Shown here piece after piece: positions 26,341 to 39,091 of a DNA stretch of 64,000 nucleotides; within the stretch, counting starts at the first letter, position 1, and each line of letters begins with the position of its first letter. The notes beneath the pieces were generated by a model. It was not told where the DNA came from. It saw only the letters and a list, made by a program, of their open reading frames with translations, and did not search any database. Position numbers and translations under genes: made by a program. Source of the stretch: Scedosporium boydii (Eukaryota; Ascomycota; Sordariomycetes; Microascales; Microascaceae); the NCBI GenBank assembly GCA_002221725.1, contig NJFT01000007.1, forward strand, positions 186,001 through 250,000, given 5' to 3'.

Positions 26341-29228
26341 ATGGTCAAGTAAGTCGTCTCGTTCTTGTCTTATCCATCATCGCATCTTGAAGCTCTTCTT
26401 CTTCTCCGAATTGGAGTTTTCGTCTCGATGCGCCTGCCCACCCGAGTCTGGGCTGGGACGTCTCGTTGCAGAGTGGAAGAAGAAAAAAATATGCCACCTC
26501 ACCTCGTCCTCGCTCTTGATCATACTTCAGACAGCACCCCCATCACCCAATGGCTCTCACCGAGCTCTGAAACTATCCTGTGCAGACCGCTAACCTCATC
26601 TTTTTCCTCATGATAGCTTCACGATCGACGAAATCCGGGCGCTTATGGACAAGCCTACCAATGTCCGTAACATGTCCGTTATTGCCCATGTCGACCACGG
26701 CAAGTCTACCCTGACCGACTCTCTCTTGGCGAAAGCCGGTATCATCTCCACCGCCAAGGCTGGTGAGACGAGAGCAACAGATACCAGAGCAGACGAGCAG
26801 GAACGTGGTATCACTATCAAGTCGACTGCCATCTCCCTGTACGGTGCTCTCGAGGATGACGACGACCTCAAGGACATCGTCGGCCAGGCCGCTGATGGCA
26901 ACGGTTTCCTTATCAACCTGATTGACTGCCCTGGTCACGTCGATTTCTCCTCCGAGGTCACTGCTGCCCTCCGTGTCACTGACGGTGCTCTCGTCGTCGT
27001 CGACACCGTCGAAGGTGTGTGTGTACAGACCGAGACTGTGCTCCGTCAGGCGCTCGGTGAGCGTATCAAGCCTGTCGTCATTGTCAACAAGGTCGACCGT
27101 GCTCTTCTCGAGCTTCAGGTCTCCAAGGAAGACTTGTACCAGTCCTTCTCCCGAACCATCGAGTCCGTCAACGTCATCATCTCCATGTACCTCGACAAGT
27201 CCCTCGGTGATGTCCAGGTCTACCCCGACAAGGGCACTGTTGCCTTCGGTTCCGGTCTTCACGGCTGGGCCTTCACCATCCGCCAGTTTGCCGTCAGGTA
27301 CGCCAAGAAGTTCGGTGTCGACCGAAAGAAGATGATGGAGCGTCTCTGGGGCGACAACTACTTCAACCCCGCTACCAAGAAGTGGACCAAGTCCGGCACC
27401 CACAACGGCAAGCAGCTTGAGCGTGCCTTTAACCAGTTCATCTTGGACCCCATCTTCAAGATCTTCAATGCCGTCATGAACTCCAAGAAGGATGAGATCA
27501 CCATGCTTCTCGAGAAGCTCAACCTCAAGATCTCGCCCGAGGACCGTGACAAGGAGGGCAAGCCTCTCCTCAAGGTCATCATGCGAACCTTCCTTCCCGC
27601 TGCCGACTCCATCATTGAGATGATGATTCTGCACCTTCCTTCCCCCGTCACCGCCCAGAAGTACCGTGTCGAGACTCTGTACGAGGGTCCCCCCGATGAT
27701 GAGGCCGCTATTGCCATCCGCGACTGCAACCCCAAGGGTCCCCTCATGCTTTACGTCTCCAAGATGGTGCCGACCTCCGATAAGGGTCGCTTCTACGCCT
27801 TCGGTCGTGTCTTCGCCGGTACCGTCCGATCCGGTCTCAAGGTCCGCATCCAGGGCCCCAACTACGTCCCCGGCAAGAAGGAAGATCTGTTCATCAAGGC
27901 TATCCAGCGTACCGTTCTCATGATGGGTGGCAAGGTCGAGCCCATTGATGACATGCCTGCCGGTAACATTGTCGGTCTCGTCGGTATTGATCAGTTCTTG
28001 CTCAAGTCCGGTACCCTCACCACCATCGATACCGCCCACAACCTCAAGGTCATGAAGTTCTCTGTCTCCCCGGTCGTCCAGCAGTCGGTCCAGGTCAAGA
28101 ACGCTCAGGATCTCCCCAAGCTTGTCGAAGGTCTCAAGCGTCTCTCCAAGTCCGACCCTTGCGTCTTGACTTACACTTCCGACACTGGTGAGCACGTCGT
28201 CGCCGGTGCTGGTGAGCTTCACTTGGAGATTTGCTTGAAGGATCTCGAGGAGGACCACGCTTGCGTTCCTCTCATCATCTCCGACCCTGTCGTGCAGTAC
28301 CGTGAGACCGTCCAGGCCAAGTCCAGCATCACCGCGCTTTCCAAGTCGCCCAACAAGCACAACCGTATCTACATGGATGCTGAGCCTCTTAGCGACGAGC
28401 TCTGCAAGGATATCGAGGACGGCAAGATTTCCCCTCGTGACGATATGAAGGCCCGTGCCCGTGTCCTCGCTGACAACCACGGCTGGGATGTTACCGACGC
28501 CCGAAAGATCTGGGCTTTCGGTCCCGACATGTCTGGTGCCAACTTGATTGTCGATCAGACCAAGGCCGTCCAGTACCTCCACGAAATCAAGGATTCCGTC
28601 GCCTCCGGTTTCCAGTGGGCCACCCGCGAGGGTCCCCTCGGAGAGGAGCCTATGCGTGGTATCCGCTTCAACATCATGGATGTTACCCTGCACGCCGATG
28701 CCATCCACCGTGGTGGTGGCCAGATCATCCCCACTACTCGTCGTGTGCTGTACGCCGCCACCCTCCTTGCCGACCCCACCCTTCTCGAGCCCGTCTTCCT
28801 TGTCGAGATCCAGGTGCCCGAGCAGGCCATGGGTGGTGTCTACGGTGTGCTCACCCGCCGCCGAGGACACGTCTTCAACGAAGAGCAGCGTCCTGGTACT
28901 CCTCTCTTCACCATCAAGGCTTACCTCCCCGTCATGGAATCCTTCGGCTTCAACGGTGATCTCCGTCAAGCGACGTCCGGCCAGGCCTTCCCTCAGTCCG
29001 TCTTCGATCACTGGCAGATTCTTCCTGGTGGCTCGCCTCTCGATGCCACCTCCAAGACCGGCCAGGTCGTCCAGACCATGCGTAAGCGCAAGGGTCTCAA
29101 GGTTGAGGTGCCCGGTGTTGAGAACGTAAGTGTTTTTTTCAGCGTTCCCATTTCCCCCCCTTTGTGTTAGTGTTCGTTCGGATTTTGCTAATAGGTTATG
29201 ATGATAATAGTACTACGACAAGTTGTAA
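26341..29228 (+). CDS. EFT1: Translation elongation factor 2 (eEF2)
   Basis: The GTPase that moves tRNA and mRNA through the ribosome; 844 residues, the usual fungal length. Exons are 26341-26348, 26617-29125 and 29211-29228. The first exon encodes only MVN (split codon) and the last only YYDKL plus stop. G1 is AHVDHGKST (26-34), with the regulatory Thr57 and Thr59 in [23 protein letters not shown] (G3) and NKVD (G4) follow. Domain IV carries [10 protein letters not shown], whose His700 is the expected diphthamide site. A 268-bp first intron lies right after the start, typical for this gene in filamentous fungi. Strong codon bias creates a long open frame on the opposite strand. The symbol follows yeast. 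Confidence 0.98.
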
Positions 29229-30194
29229 GCGAACCCGGATGGGTGACCACCCCTTTGTGACGCCGGATGGCTCGAGTGGAGCGAATGCAGGGCCGTCCAT
29301 AACGACGACGACAGCCTCGAATCAAGCGGGGCCCGGACCTCGGATTGCTCGGATGCAAGGAGGTGTATGGTTAGACGGGTTCCGAAAATGGGCGTTCAGT
29401 CGATTAATGAGAAGTGCCTTCGAGGCCAAACTAGATGTTATTGGGGCGGGGAGGTCTATTCTGTCGAAGCTCCTCCCCCTTGAAGCTTCTCACATGTGTA
29501 GTTAGAAGTGACTGGCCTGCAAACTCCCCATGGTCCAGCTATCTTTCTCAATTGATTTTCAAGCTTGTACTTCAAAGTCATGAACTGTAATTACCCCTTG
29601 AGTTGCGGTGCTGTATTCTTGGACTCTTGCTGTATTTTTGGGGTCGTGTAATCTTCTCTACGGAGTACTGGTAGTATTGCTACGAAGCAGCGAAGAGGCC
29701 CAAAAAGTCGGTGATGAACTTCCCCTGGTCGTTTTAATGATGGCACTCACAATCGCACAGCTGAGAGAGAGCTTGGTTTCACGGAGAGGTACAAAGTACT
29801 TTGGAGTTTTGGCCAGCTGTATAGCCGCGGTTTTGCCGACATAGAGCAAGGAAGTTTGGCAATTCGAGGACGCCCAAAAACAGCAATCCAGACCCAAGAT
29901 ATGAATCATATTAAATGTTCCTTGGGGGACGCGAGCGACCAGCCTTACCTTCCCTTTATCATTGCCCCAATTCTTCAATTTTACGTGGTCCAGTGATATG
30001 CGTCTCTTCCCAGGCGAGCTAAATAATCACCCAATGTTTTTCCATAGTCTATGATATTTTCCCCCCATGGGAAACATTTCAATAGAGTCATTCCCACCAC
30101 TTTCCACAGCTCCCTTTCCCGACCCACGCGAGCTCCCACGCCCTGGACTTGGACTCGATCGATCGAGTAACCCAAACCAGCTCACCTAATAGCA
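29229..30194. other. Intergenic, EF-2 3' flank
   Basis: No supported gene. One TACGGAGTA-type motif lies at 29659-29667. Small frames at 29164-29505 and 29608-29844 have no recognisable content. Confidence 0.55.
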
Positions 30195-32892
30195 ATGGCC
30201 TCGCAGCTCTTCCCCAAGGAGGATGTGCCTGCGCTGAAGGCTTGGATTGTAAAGCGCCTTGAAAACACGTGCGTCGATTCGATATATCTGTTCTGCGCCT
30301 CCGCCAGGCCTAGCGAGGCGAATTCCATGTGCTAACTGAGAGCTTTCCAGGTCCGATGCGGACGCAGATGTACTCGCCGAATATGTTATCGAGCTTCTGC
30401 GACACGATGGAGACGTCAATTCGATTCGAGAGCTTTGCAAGCAGGAGATACGCGATTTTCTAAACGACGATGGTGAGCTTGCTGGACCTTTCTTCATCTT
30501 TTTTTTTTTTTTTTCTTCCTCGTCCTCTTCTTTCGTCGAGTCCTTGCCACTCGCCAGGATGCGTCCCACCTCGTTTTCTCAGTTGTTTGTTTCTGCTAAC
30601 GTCCGGCGTCTATTCAATGCTACAGATTCGTCCCTTTTCATCGACGATGTATTCAAAGCTATCGCCGAAAAGCTATACCTACCCCCCGAAGCTCGCCCTC
30701 CGAAGCCTACAGCGAACCCGACCCCCATCTACGACCCGAGCCAACCCCTTGCAGGGTTCGGCCCCAACCAGCCCCTTGAAGGGTTCAACCCGACCCAGAT
30801 CCAAAGCCTACAACCGCAGTATCCGGGGCAAACGCCTCTCAACGGCTCAAGAAAACGTTCGTATCAAGAGCGTCTCGATGACGGAGAAGAGCACGGTGCG
30901 CCAGGATATCAACCAGGCGAAGCCAGCCGAGTTATCAAGCAGGCACGACGAGGCTACGGCGCAGGTAGAGATTCACAACGCAGGAACCATAACTTGCCCC
31001 TAGCGCCTGCTGCGATCTCCAACCTTCCCCTTCCTCCTGGGTTTGCGCAATTCGACCAAGTTTCGGAAACACTTCCGTTCTCTCCTCCATTCATATATCC
31101 CGGCCAGGCTAAGAGTGGCGCGGGCGGTAGCAGGCCGCGGCGGAAGCAGCGATGTCGCCAATTTGATACACAGGGATTTTGTCCTAGAGGTCTGACATGC
31201 CCGTATGATCACAGCCTACCAGAGTTTACGCAAGTCCAACCAATTCCGATGACCATGGAAGTTAATGATGGTAAGCATCCTTGCTATGACTCCCATGGCT
31301 TCCCGTCCCGTATAGTCGGGTGGAGAAGAGGTCTTTGAGTGCAATTGTACTGACACTTCGTTCTCTTGTTTTCAGCCTATGACCCGAACGAACCCAACTT
31401 TATCCTCTACGCAACCCAACAATCTCTGGCCCCATTCGTGGCCCCTCCTAATGGAAAGGGACCGGTTAAGCGCCGCCGGGGAGACAAGTCGCGTAAAGGC
31501 ATCCGGGACAGACCCCCCAGGACTGCGTTCGCCTTCGAGGGACCGATTAAGGACCGGAACCGAACGGCAATTGTCGTCGAGAATATTCCCGAAGAGAACT
31601 TTAACGAGGAATCTGTACGCGGCTTTTTTTCCCAGTTCGGACAGATCCGGGAGATTTCTATGCGGCCCTATAAGCGCTTGGCCGTTTTAAAATTCGACAC
31701 TTGGGATTCCGCGAACGCCGCGTATCAGTGCCCGAAGGCGATCTTCGAGAACCGATTTGTTAAGGTCTATTGGTACAAAGAAGAAGCCGACGTCCCCACG
31801 AAGGGAAGCGGAGGATCGAGCGATGCGCGAGCCGAAGCGGATGGCCACCAAGGTGAGCCGGAGTTCGATATGAATGAGTTCCTTCGAAAGCAGGATGAGG
31901 CGCAAAAGATTTTTGAGATGAAGAAGCAGCGACGGGCCGAGCTTCTCAAACAAAAAGAGGAACTGGACAAACGGCAGCAGGAGTTGCTGGAGAGACAGCT
32001 CGAGGTTAAGCGTAAGCTCGAAGCCAAATTAGGCAACATGCCCGGCTCAAGCGAGGGTACCGACGGCGGAAACGCGGCCGGAAACTCCACGACGGAGTCC
32101 TTAAGGGCGCAGCTCATGAAGCTGGAGGAGGAGGCCAGAATCCTCGGCTTGGATCCCAACTCGGACACCTCTCCGCTGGATGAGTTCGTAGGCGGACCCG
32201 TTCGCGGCGGGTATCGCGGTAGGGGTGCAGGTTTTAGAGGTAGCTCCCGAGGCAGGGGTTCGACGGGGGGCTATCGAGGCGGTTTCCGCGGTAGCTTCGG
32301 CGACGTCCACGAGGCGTATGCGGCATACTCGCTTGATAATCGACCGAGGAGGGTTGCTGTTACGGGGGTTGACTTTACGGCGCCAGAGAAGGATGAGGCG
32401 CTACGGCAGTTCCTTCTTGTAAGTCTTTTCTTGCCTTGGATCGCAGTTTGCACACTTTTTCGTTGTTCCTGTTCTTTTGTTCCCACGATTGTGTCTTTGC
32501 GCACTAACACTTTTTATTTATTACTATAGGGTGTTGGTGAATTCGCAGCTGTAGAGACTACCCCCGCCACCACTCACATCACCTTCAAAGAACGAAAGAC
32601 AGCTGAAGTCTTCCTTCTCCAACTCCATAACAACTCCCTCCCTGGAGTCGAGGGCACTCTCAAAGTCACCTGGGTGCCGAATTCGACTCCCAACCTTACT
32701 ACTAATACCGCCACCACCACTACTACTACTGCTACTGCTGCCGGCGACACGGTCAGAGCCGCGGACGAGAAGAAGATCGGGGGAGTGGACGGCGCGGACG
32801 ACGACATGCTCGAGGATGGAGAGGTTGTCGAGGATGAGGGGAAGAGGGATATGGATTATGAAGTTGCGGATGAGAATGAGTGGGGTGCTTAG
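30195..32892 (+). CDS. RBM26/27-like RNA-binding protein (PWI-like, CCCH, RRM)
   Basis: A 748-residue nuclear RNA-binding protein resembling human RBM26/27 and fission-yeast Rmn1, which work with the MTREC/PAXT nuclear RNA decay machinery. Exons: 30195-30268, 30351-30472, 30626-31270, 31376-32418 and 32530-32892. A PWI-like helical domain covers about 1-85. A CCCH finger starts at Cys242 (C-x8-C-x5-C-x3-H). A canonical RRM lies at about 343-418, with AIVVENI (RNP2) and RLAVLKF (RNP1). A charged coiled coil (KQDEAQKIFEMKKQRRAELL and on) and an RGG-rich stretch (RGGYRGRGAGFRG) follow. Intron 4 splits a second RRM-like fold that begins RRVAVTGVDFT. The tail is acidic. Intron 2 holds a run of 16 T. 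The role in decay is inferred from the architecture. Confidence 0.9.
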
Positions 32893-33820
32893 CCTGCCTC
32901 TTTTTTTTTGGTGGTGGAGTTCCATTTGCCAAGAGGATATTTGAGGGGAGGTCGAAGGCGAAGAGGTGTAGGGGTGTAGGAGTAAGGATGGAGAGATAAT
33001 GTTCAAATATCTGTTTAAATAGATAGGGTATGGGAAAAGTAATAGGGCTGTCGGTTCGTAGATATCAAACAAAACATTCACATGTGGTCTTCATCACATC
33101 AAATCAATTCCGATAGAGAACCCCGGCCTCGGAGATGGGAGAACTTCACTTCCAGCTCACTGTTAGATTATCTGATTTCAAACTTAGGAACAGTCACAAT
33201 CACAGAGGGAAAACGTGAAACCCTCGAGTCAAGGAGGGGCGTTTCGAAGATGTATATCTCATCAATGTGATTTTATCATTTTAGTTGTAATGTTTCCCTG
33301 GGTATCTTTTTTGTTGAAAAAAGAAAATAAAGTCTCTCCCTCCCACATATCAAACAGATGAAGAAGGAAAAGAAGAAGAAGAAAAGGAGAAGAAAAGAAA
33401 CCCGCTTGTGTTGTTTCCAGAGATGGTTCCCTGCTTCTTGCATACAGCGTAGAGGAAACAGCATGAGAAAAGAAAAGGACATCGCATCATGAGCGTGATG
33501 AAATGAATTTGATGAAAAACAGCAGCCATCGTTAGTGGTGGCAAGTGTTAAGTTCATGAGAATGTGATGAAGAAAGAGGGGAGGGAGAGAGGATTTTGAA
33601 AAGACAATGGAATAATCCGGATGTTGAACGCCGTTCTAGATATGCAGTTGATGGAATCTTTATTTCATAAGGGTGGGCGGATGGAAGAGAAGGCGTTGGA
33701 GCCTTGGAAGATTGAGGAGGTTAGAAGGTTATAGGTAAAAAGCATACAGAGTATAAAGAGCGGGGTTTGGTTAGAGGTTGAGGAAAATAAAAGAGACAGC
33801 AGACATCTCAAGACTGCGGC
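32893..33820. other. Convergent 3' intergenic region
   Basis: The region lies between the RBM26-like gene (+) and MTHFR (-). Purine-rich low-complexity DNA (GAA/AAG-rich) occupies about 33355-33405. I see no supported gene. Confidence 0.55.
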
Positions 33821-35785
33821 TTAGTTTGCGCCGTTGGCCTGGGCAACGGCGGGCTCTTGCGCAGGCTCCTTGGTGGAGGTGCCGTTTGCGGGAGCATCGG
33901 GAGCGCTGGTGGGAGCTTCCTGGGCGTGTGGGATAGCAGGGGCATCCATATCCTTCACCTCGAGACCTTCGAGGATCTCGAAAATGGTTTGAGGTTGCTG
34001 AAAGTCGTTGTTGACTATGAAGGGGTCATATTAGCGGCTATGCGGATGGATGGCACCCTTTTCGAGATGCGAAAGGAACTTACCGATGTTGATGAGGTAC
34101 CAGTTGTTCATCATGTCCTCAATCAGAGCCCTGCTGGGGCTGGAAGCGTCGAAACACTGAGCCCAGTCAATTCCGAGACGGAAAGCTTCGTCCTTCCAGG
34201 CGAGGAAGCTGATGCTCTCGACAATGGTCGGCTGGACAATCTCCTTGCCGGGGAAGACACCCCATGTAACAGCATTAGGTCCCTCCGTGGGCGCATTGGA
34301 CTCGAGCGTGCCGTCCTTGGTCACCGCGTAGTAAGTGATGTCGGGGTGCCGCTTGATACGGTCGATAATGTCGGGGTAAAGAGCCGGGTGGACGAGCAGC
34401 TCGAGGTACGACTTTTGGTAAACGTAACCGTTGGCGGGACCCCAACCATGGATAGGGTGGCTAGACTTGACACCATTCACGGCAGGCTGAGAGTTTATGG
34501 TGATGAGACCTCGCTTGTTGAGAGCGACCAGCTCATCACGGATAACCTGACCCTCGGACGTGAGAGGGCTTTCGCTCCAAGGCAAGCTGTCGTAGCGGTT
34601 CTCGAGGTAGTCGACGAAGATATTGGCGACGTCGCGGACGGTTTTCGGCTCCCCCCACTTCTTCCTGTTCTGCTCACTGGTTCCAGGCAAGCGAATCCCA
34701 TAGGTGTCAAGCTCACCGAAAGCAGGAGACCTCGAGTCACCCCATCGACCGTTGGGGAACTCGTCCCATTCCTGAGTACGCAGGACGTACGACTTGTTCC
34801 TGTTGCGCCAGAAGACAGGTCGGACGTCTTCTTGGCGGCGGCCAAGACCGAGGGACTGCTTCCAGGGCAAAGCCTGCTTGAGAGGTCGCTCGGCCGAAGG
34901 AAGCCAGTCCAAATCTTGCAGCACCATAGTTGTGGCGGTCGCGAGGTTCATGGTGTAGAAGTGTAGGTGGTAGATCTCGCCCGAGGCGAGGAGCTTGCGA
35001 CAAAGGTCGGCAACTAGCCTCTTACCAACCTCTCGGACAGCAAGATCGTCGTTCTTCACGGGCTCCATGGCGGCCATCCATTCGGGAGGGATTTTGCAGC
35101 CCATGTGGTTCGCGCGGCGCAGGAAACTAGCATAGGTGGCAATGGGCATAATCCCAGGCAGGATGGGGATAGTGATTCCCTTTTCGCGAACGCGTTTGAC
35201 CCATCGAAGGAAGTTGTCGGCATCGTAGAACATCTGAGTGACAATGAAGCCGGCGCCTTTGTCGACCTTCTCCTTGAGGTGCTCGAGAAGGAGATCCTCG
35301 TCCTTGTTGTCGTCACAGCCCTCAGGGTACCCCGCCACACCGATATCGAAATGGCTGCCATAGGTATTCCTGATGTGCTCCACGAGGTCCTTGGCGTAGT
35401 TGAAACCGCCCTCAGTCACCTCCCACTTTTCCTTGTCTCGCGGCGGATCGCCACGGAGGGCGAGGATGTTGGTGCAGCCGGCCTTGTAAGCTTTTCGCAG
35501 AGCTTCGTCGACCTTCTCGAGGCCCATATCGGTACAGGTAAGGTGCATGCAGGATTCCATACCGAGGAGGGTTTGGGCCTGGACGACCATCTCGTTGGTC
35601 AGCTCGGCGATGCGACCACCAGCTCCCCAGGTGATGTCGACGAACTTGGGGCCGAGCAGGAACATGCGCTCCATACGGTCGTACAAGTTCTGGACACCCT
35701 GGGCGGTCTTGGGGGGAAAGTACTCGAAGGAGAAAGAGGGCTGATGAGTCCTCTTGGCCTCCTCGAGCATGTCCCGGATATGCAT
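33821..35785 (-). CDS. MET13: Methylenetetrahydrofolate reductase
   Basis: Reduces 5,10-methylene-THF to 5-methyl-THF, which supplies the methyl group for methionine synthesis; cytosolic flavoprotein. It has 631 residues in two exons, 34084-35785 and 33821-34014, with a 69-bp intron. The N-terminal catalytic barrel (about 1-300) holds FSFEYFPPKT, QGVQNLYDRMERM, DITWGAGG, CMHLTCT, NILALRGDPP and FIVTQMFYDAD. The C-terminal regulatory domain (about 330-600) includes PIHGWGPANGYVYQKSYLE and NAVTWGVFPGKEI. The QGVQNLYDRM sequence is closer to yeast Met13 than Met12, hence the symbol; Neurospora met-1 would be the equivalent. Splicing replaces a read-through tail with an Ala/Pro-rich end (QEPAVAQANGAN). 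The gene is convergent with the RBM26-like gene. Confidence 0.95.
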
Positions 35786-38700
35786 GTTGGGTGGAGGCGA
35801 AGGTGGTGAGACCTAATAGGGATAATGCGGCGTATAGAGGCGGAGGTCGAGCAGGACGATTAGAAGGCTACAAGAGGAAGAATAGAGGAGGTGAATTGCC
35901 TAGTATAAAGGCATGAGGGTGAAGCTGGTCGCTCCAAGAGCCCTGGGACTGTGGTAAATGTTAGAAGAGCAAAATAGGAAAATGGAAGGTTAAGTTCTGG
36001 CTTGTGTGTTGGGAGTTGAGCTGTGGATACTCTAGAACCTCCACGACCGCCGAGAACGGAAACAGTAGTAACGTCTCCAAAGAAAGTGTAAGGGGTTTGT
36101 GGTGTTGGCTGCCGCAGAGGTAAATATGGGAGGGACAGACAAACCTCAAGTCACTACTGCAAACAGCAAAGAGAGCAGAAAAGATGGAGAATATCTAGCA
36201 CTACAAGAAATAACTAAGAGATTGATCAATTTGGTGGCTGAGGGCCTCGAGTAAGTTCAAGAAGGAAAGTCAGCGATTGAAAGCTGGAGGACAAAAAGGT
36301 TAAAAAAAAATATTCCCTAGGAAATGCTTAGGGGGATGACGAGGTAGCTCTGCATACGAAGTAGACAAAGAACATTTGACACTTAGCTCAGAAGAGTCTA
36401 GACGGGGCATTCTGGAAGTCTAAATTCTCGATGAGACTCTTCTGGCTGCGGACTTGGATTTGGAGAACGTGTGCTCCGAATATGGACTTGATGTCATTGG
36501 TTGGAGGGGTATTTCGGAGATGCAGGATACCTCAATGTACATGAGAGACTCGAGGCGGGAGCTCATCAATAGCAAATGGCATCAATGATGGACCTCTAGA
36601 CTCCTGCAGAAGAGGAGTTCAATGTTGGGTGTCGTGGGATCGGTTCGACGCAAGGTTGAAAGAAGATGGATTCCAATGATGGATCTGAGGTCATCAATGG
36701 ATCAGTACAATTGTGGTACTGTAATACCGAGCACTTCGATTCGTATATTGTACCATTGTATCTGGGCTCACAGGTTACACCTGATGACGACCGAAATCTG
36801 CTCATTGGAATACAAAATGCACACACAGAGAGTTGTGGTTTCCTCTCCTGTCCGGTCTCGTCAATAACATTGTTCTTTGTACTTCGTAGTTATACCCTTC
36901 CCCGTTATCAGCAGACACTGGGAGATTTGTATCGTGTACTTGGGGCCAGCCACTGATGCCAGGCGTGAGCTCTCATCTCCCTTCCAAGTCATTGTTAATG
37001 AAGTACGAAGTACGAAGTAGGCAACAATTACAACAATTGAGAGGAATATCAGCTTAGACATTCCCGAGTGAGCAAGTGGCAACCTGCATTTCGGCGGTCT
37101 GCTGTGATCAATGTGGCGGCGCAGTAATACTATGTAAACTTACAAAGTCCTCTGCGTATGATAGACGAATGGGTGTCACCATTTTGATTTGTTTTCTGAT
37201 ACATCATCCAGAAAGGACACCGGCAGCAACTGTAGCAAGGGTCTACTTGCCTGTTGATCAAGAGTTGGTCGAAGAGTCGGTGAGAATGTGTGGTCGTACT
37301 TCCTACATTTGGTTGTGTAGCAATACGTGTTGATCCCCACAAAACGTAAGGGGCAGGCAGGACTATGCGTAGCAGCTGGCAGGACCAGCAAGGTCCCAAG
37401 TTGACATCAAGGCCAATCGCATCACCTGTCAACCCAACGGGGACCCTAGGATGATGGCCCGATGTTATCGTGACCTGCCAGTCTGCCCCCAACTCTGTCG
37501 ATCGACCACACGTAGTCGTGGCGCCAAGTGTTGAATCGAAACTTGGTCTCTCTCCATCTTCAAGTCCCGCCCGGTTCCCATCCGAGCCGTTCCTGAAAAG
37601 GCGGCAGGGCTTGGGCGTGGGGAAGGAATCAAAGATTGACGAATTGATCATAAAACACGCAGCTGAAATGTTCATGTACATTCATGACCTTGGTCAATGT
37701 TGTATCGTGTTCGTACCCCTCACCCACCACCACACACACACACAACGGGGAAGCAAGCATGCGAGGGAAAACAACCCCGCTCGACCCCTCCATCATCCCC
37801 TCCGCCCACACTTAGTCTTGGAAGCTGCATGGCGGGGCACGTCCGAAAGTCCGAAGTCACCGACTCGAACCCAGGCGCTCTTTCCCTGGCCGAAGCCAGT
37901 AAGTCCCAAGAACGGCGCCATGCTTCGTAATGCCCCAGGGCGATAAAACATTGGGACCAGGTGCCTGCAGTACGAAGTATATGGTCAATACTACAAAGGT
38001 ACTTCGTACTTCATACTGCAATCAGAGACCGGTGACACTGATTATGTTGGTGTTTTATAACCGATTTGATAAATGCGCTGATTATGCTCAACAAGTTCAC
38101 AACCGCCTCGGTTCCAGTGGTTCGACCAGAAACATATGAACTTCGATCCTAATCTATATTTCCCTTGATCCCTTCTCAAATGCAACATTCTACTGGGAAC
38201 CTGGTATTTCTGATTAGTCGAGATTCCTCGCCCCAAGAACCCGGTCCGCATCTAACAATAGAAAACCTGGCCGAGGTACGAAGTATATTGCATTTGATCG
38301 TATTTCGTAGGCAATCCCGACAGACACAGTCATCCTCGTTACTTATCGCCATCTCGAAATGCTCAAAAATATCTATGAAGTATTCTTAACTTCTGGGGCT
38401 TCTCGAACATTTGTCGCGATGGTATTTGGCGCATCTCGTCCCTGCCAACTCCGGTAATTGCCTGACGTTGGCCCATTTAGACGTAAACGTGTCTGAGCTA
38501 ACGTGCGTGCTTGGCGCGATTTGAGATGAGAACGAAACAAATAATGAGACAATGCACTGCACTACTCTACTTCGTACTAACCAGGAGCAAAGTTGGGGGC
38601 CTTGGCAAGGGACCTCTCTTGAAGGTAACGCAGGCTTGGAATTCCCTTTCAGGAATCTTCAATATCAAAAACTAAACTTGGCTTCGGTCACTCTCCAAGG

Positions 38701-39091
38701 CATCTTCTTCCAGTTATCGGACCAACTCTTCACCGATCTTGTTTTGTCCTGTATAAAGCCCTGAACGGGCAAGAGTTCATCAGTCTAGAGCCCAGGAGGA
38801 ACAACTTGCTTCAGCATATGCATTGATGATATTATCTCTACACTCTCCGTATTACTGGATTAGCAGAATGAGTTGTTGGTATTTCGAAAATACAGTTACA
38901 TCCCACCAAGCATCTAACTGCCCGGCTTCTGGTTTCCCACGCCCGGATCTAATGCTATACTCTGTCTCTCTCTACTTCCAAGTTACTGAATGCAATCCAC
39001 AAGGCAACGTGTTGCGAATGAACAAAACACCCAAACAGCCAAACTCCAACCACGCCTCCACACATGATTATCAAACAGCAGGCCCAGCTTA
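35786..39091. other. 3.3-kb gene-poor intergenic region
   Basis: I find no supported protein or RNA gene. The first few hundred bases are the MTHFR upstream region. A (CA)n-like tract lies near 37731-37745. The 9-mer TACGAAGTA (or its complement) is clustered here, at least eight times between 36355 and 38576. No transposase-like reading frame or terminal repeats were seen. Confidence 0.55.
36355..38576. repeat. Cluster of dispersed TACGAAGTA 9-mers
   Basis: Exact copies on either strand lie at 36355-36363, 36880-36888, 37004-37012, 37011-37019 (overlapping the previous one), 37971-37979, 38000-38008, 38277-38285 and 38568-38576. Others in the window lie at 297, 24461 and 49556, with the related TACGGAGTA/TACTCCGTA at 29659 and 40612. 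All are outside the coding exons I annotated. The function is unknown. Confidence 0.75.

Noticed and set aside
26573..29011. 812-codon open frame on the minus strand
   Set aside because: It is antisense to EF-2. Strong codon bias for C-ending codons removes stops from the opposite strand; the protein has no domain and the EF-2 frame is beyond doubt.
29229..29280. Short match to the 5S motif GGGTGACCACC after EF-2
   Set aside because: Only about a dozen bases match; no helix I or other 5S blocks nearby.
30499..30514. Run of 16 T
   Set aside because: It lies in intron 2 of the RBM26-like gene; an ordinary pyrimidine tract, not a pol III terminator of any RNA I can see.
33857..34966. 369-codon plus-strand frame
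   Set aside because: Shadow of the MTHFR coding sequence on the other strand; no recognisable content.
37840..37890. tRNA-like B box (complement of GGGTTCGAGTC)
   Set aside because: The flanking bases do not form a T-stem or acceptor stem on the minus strand.
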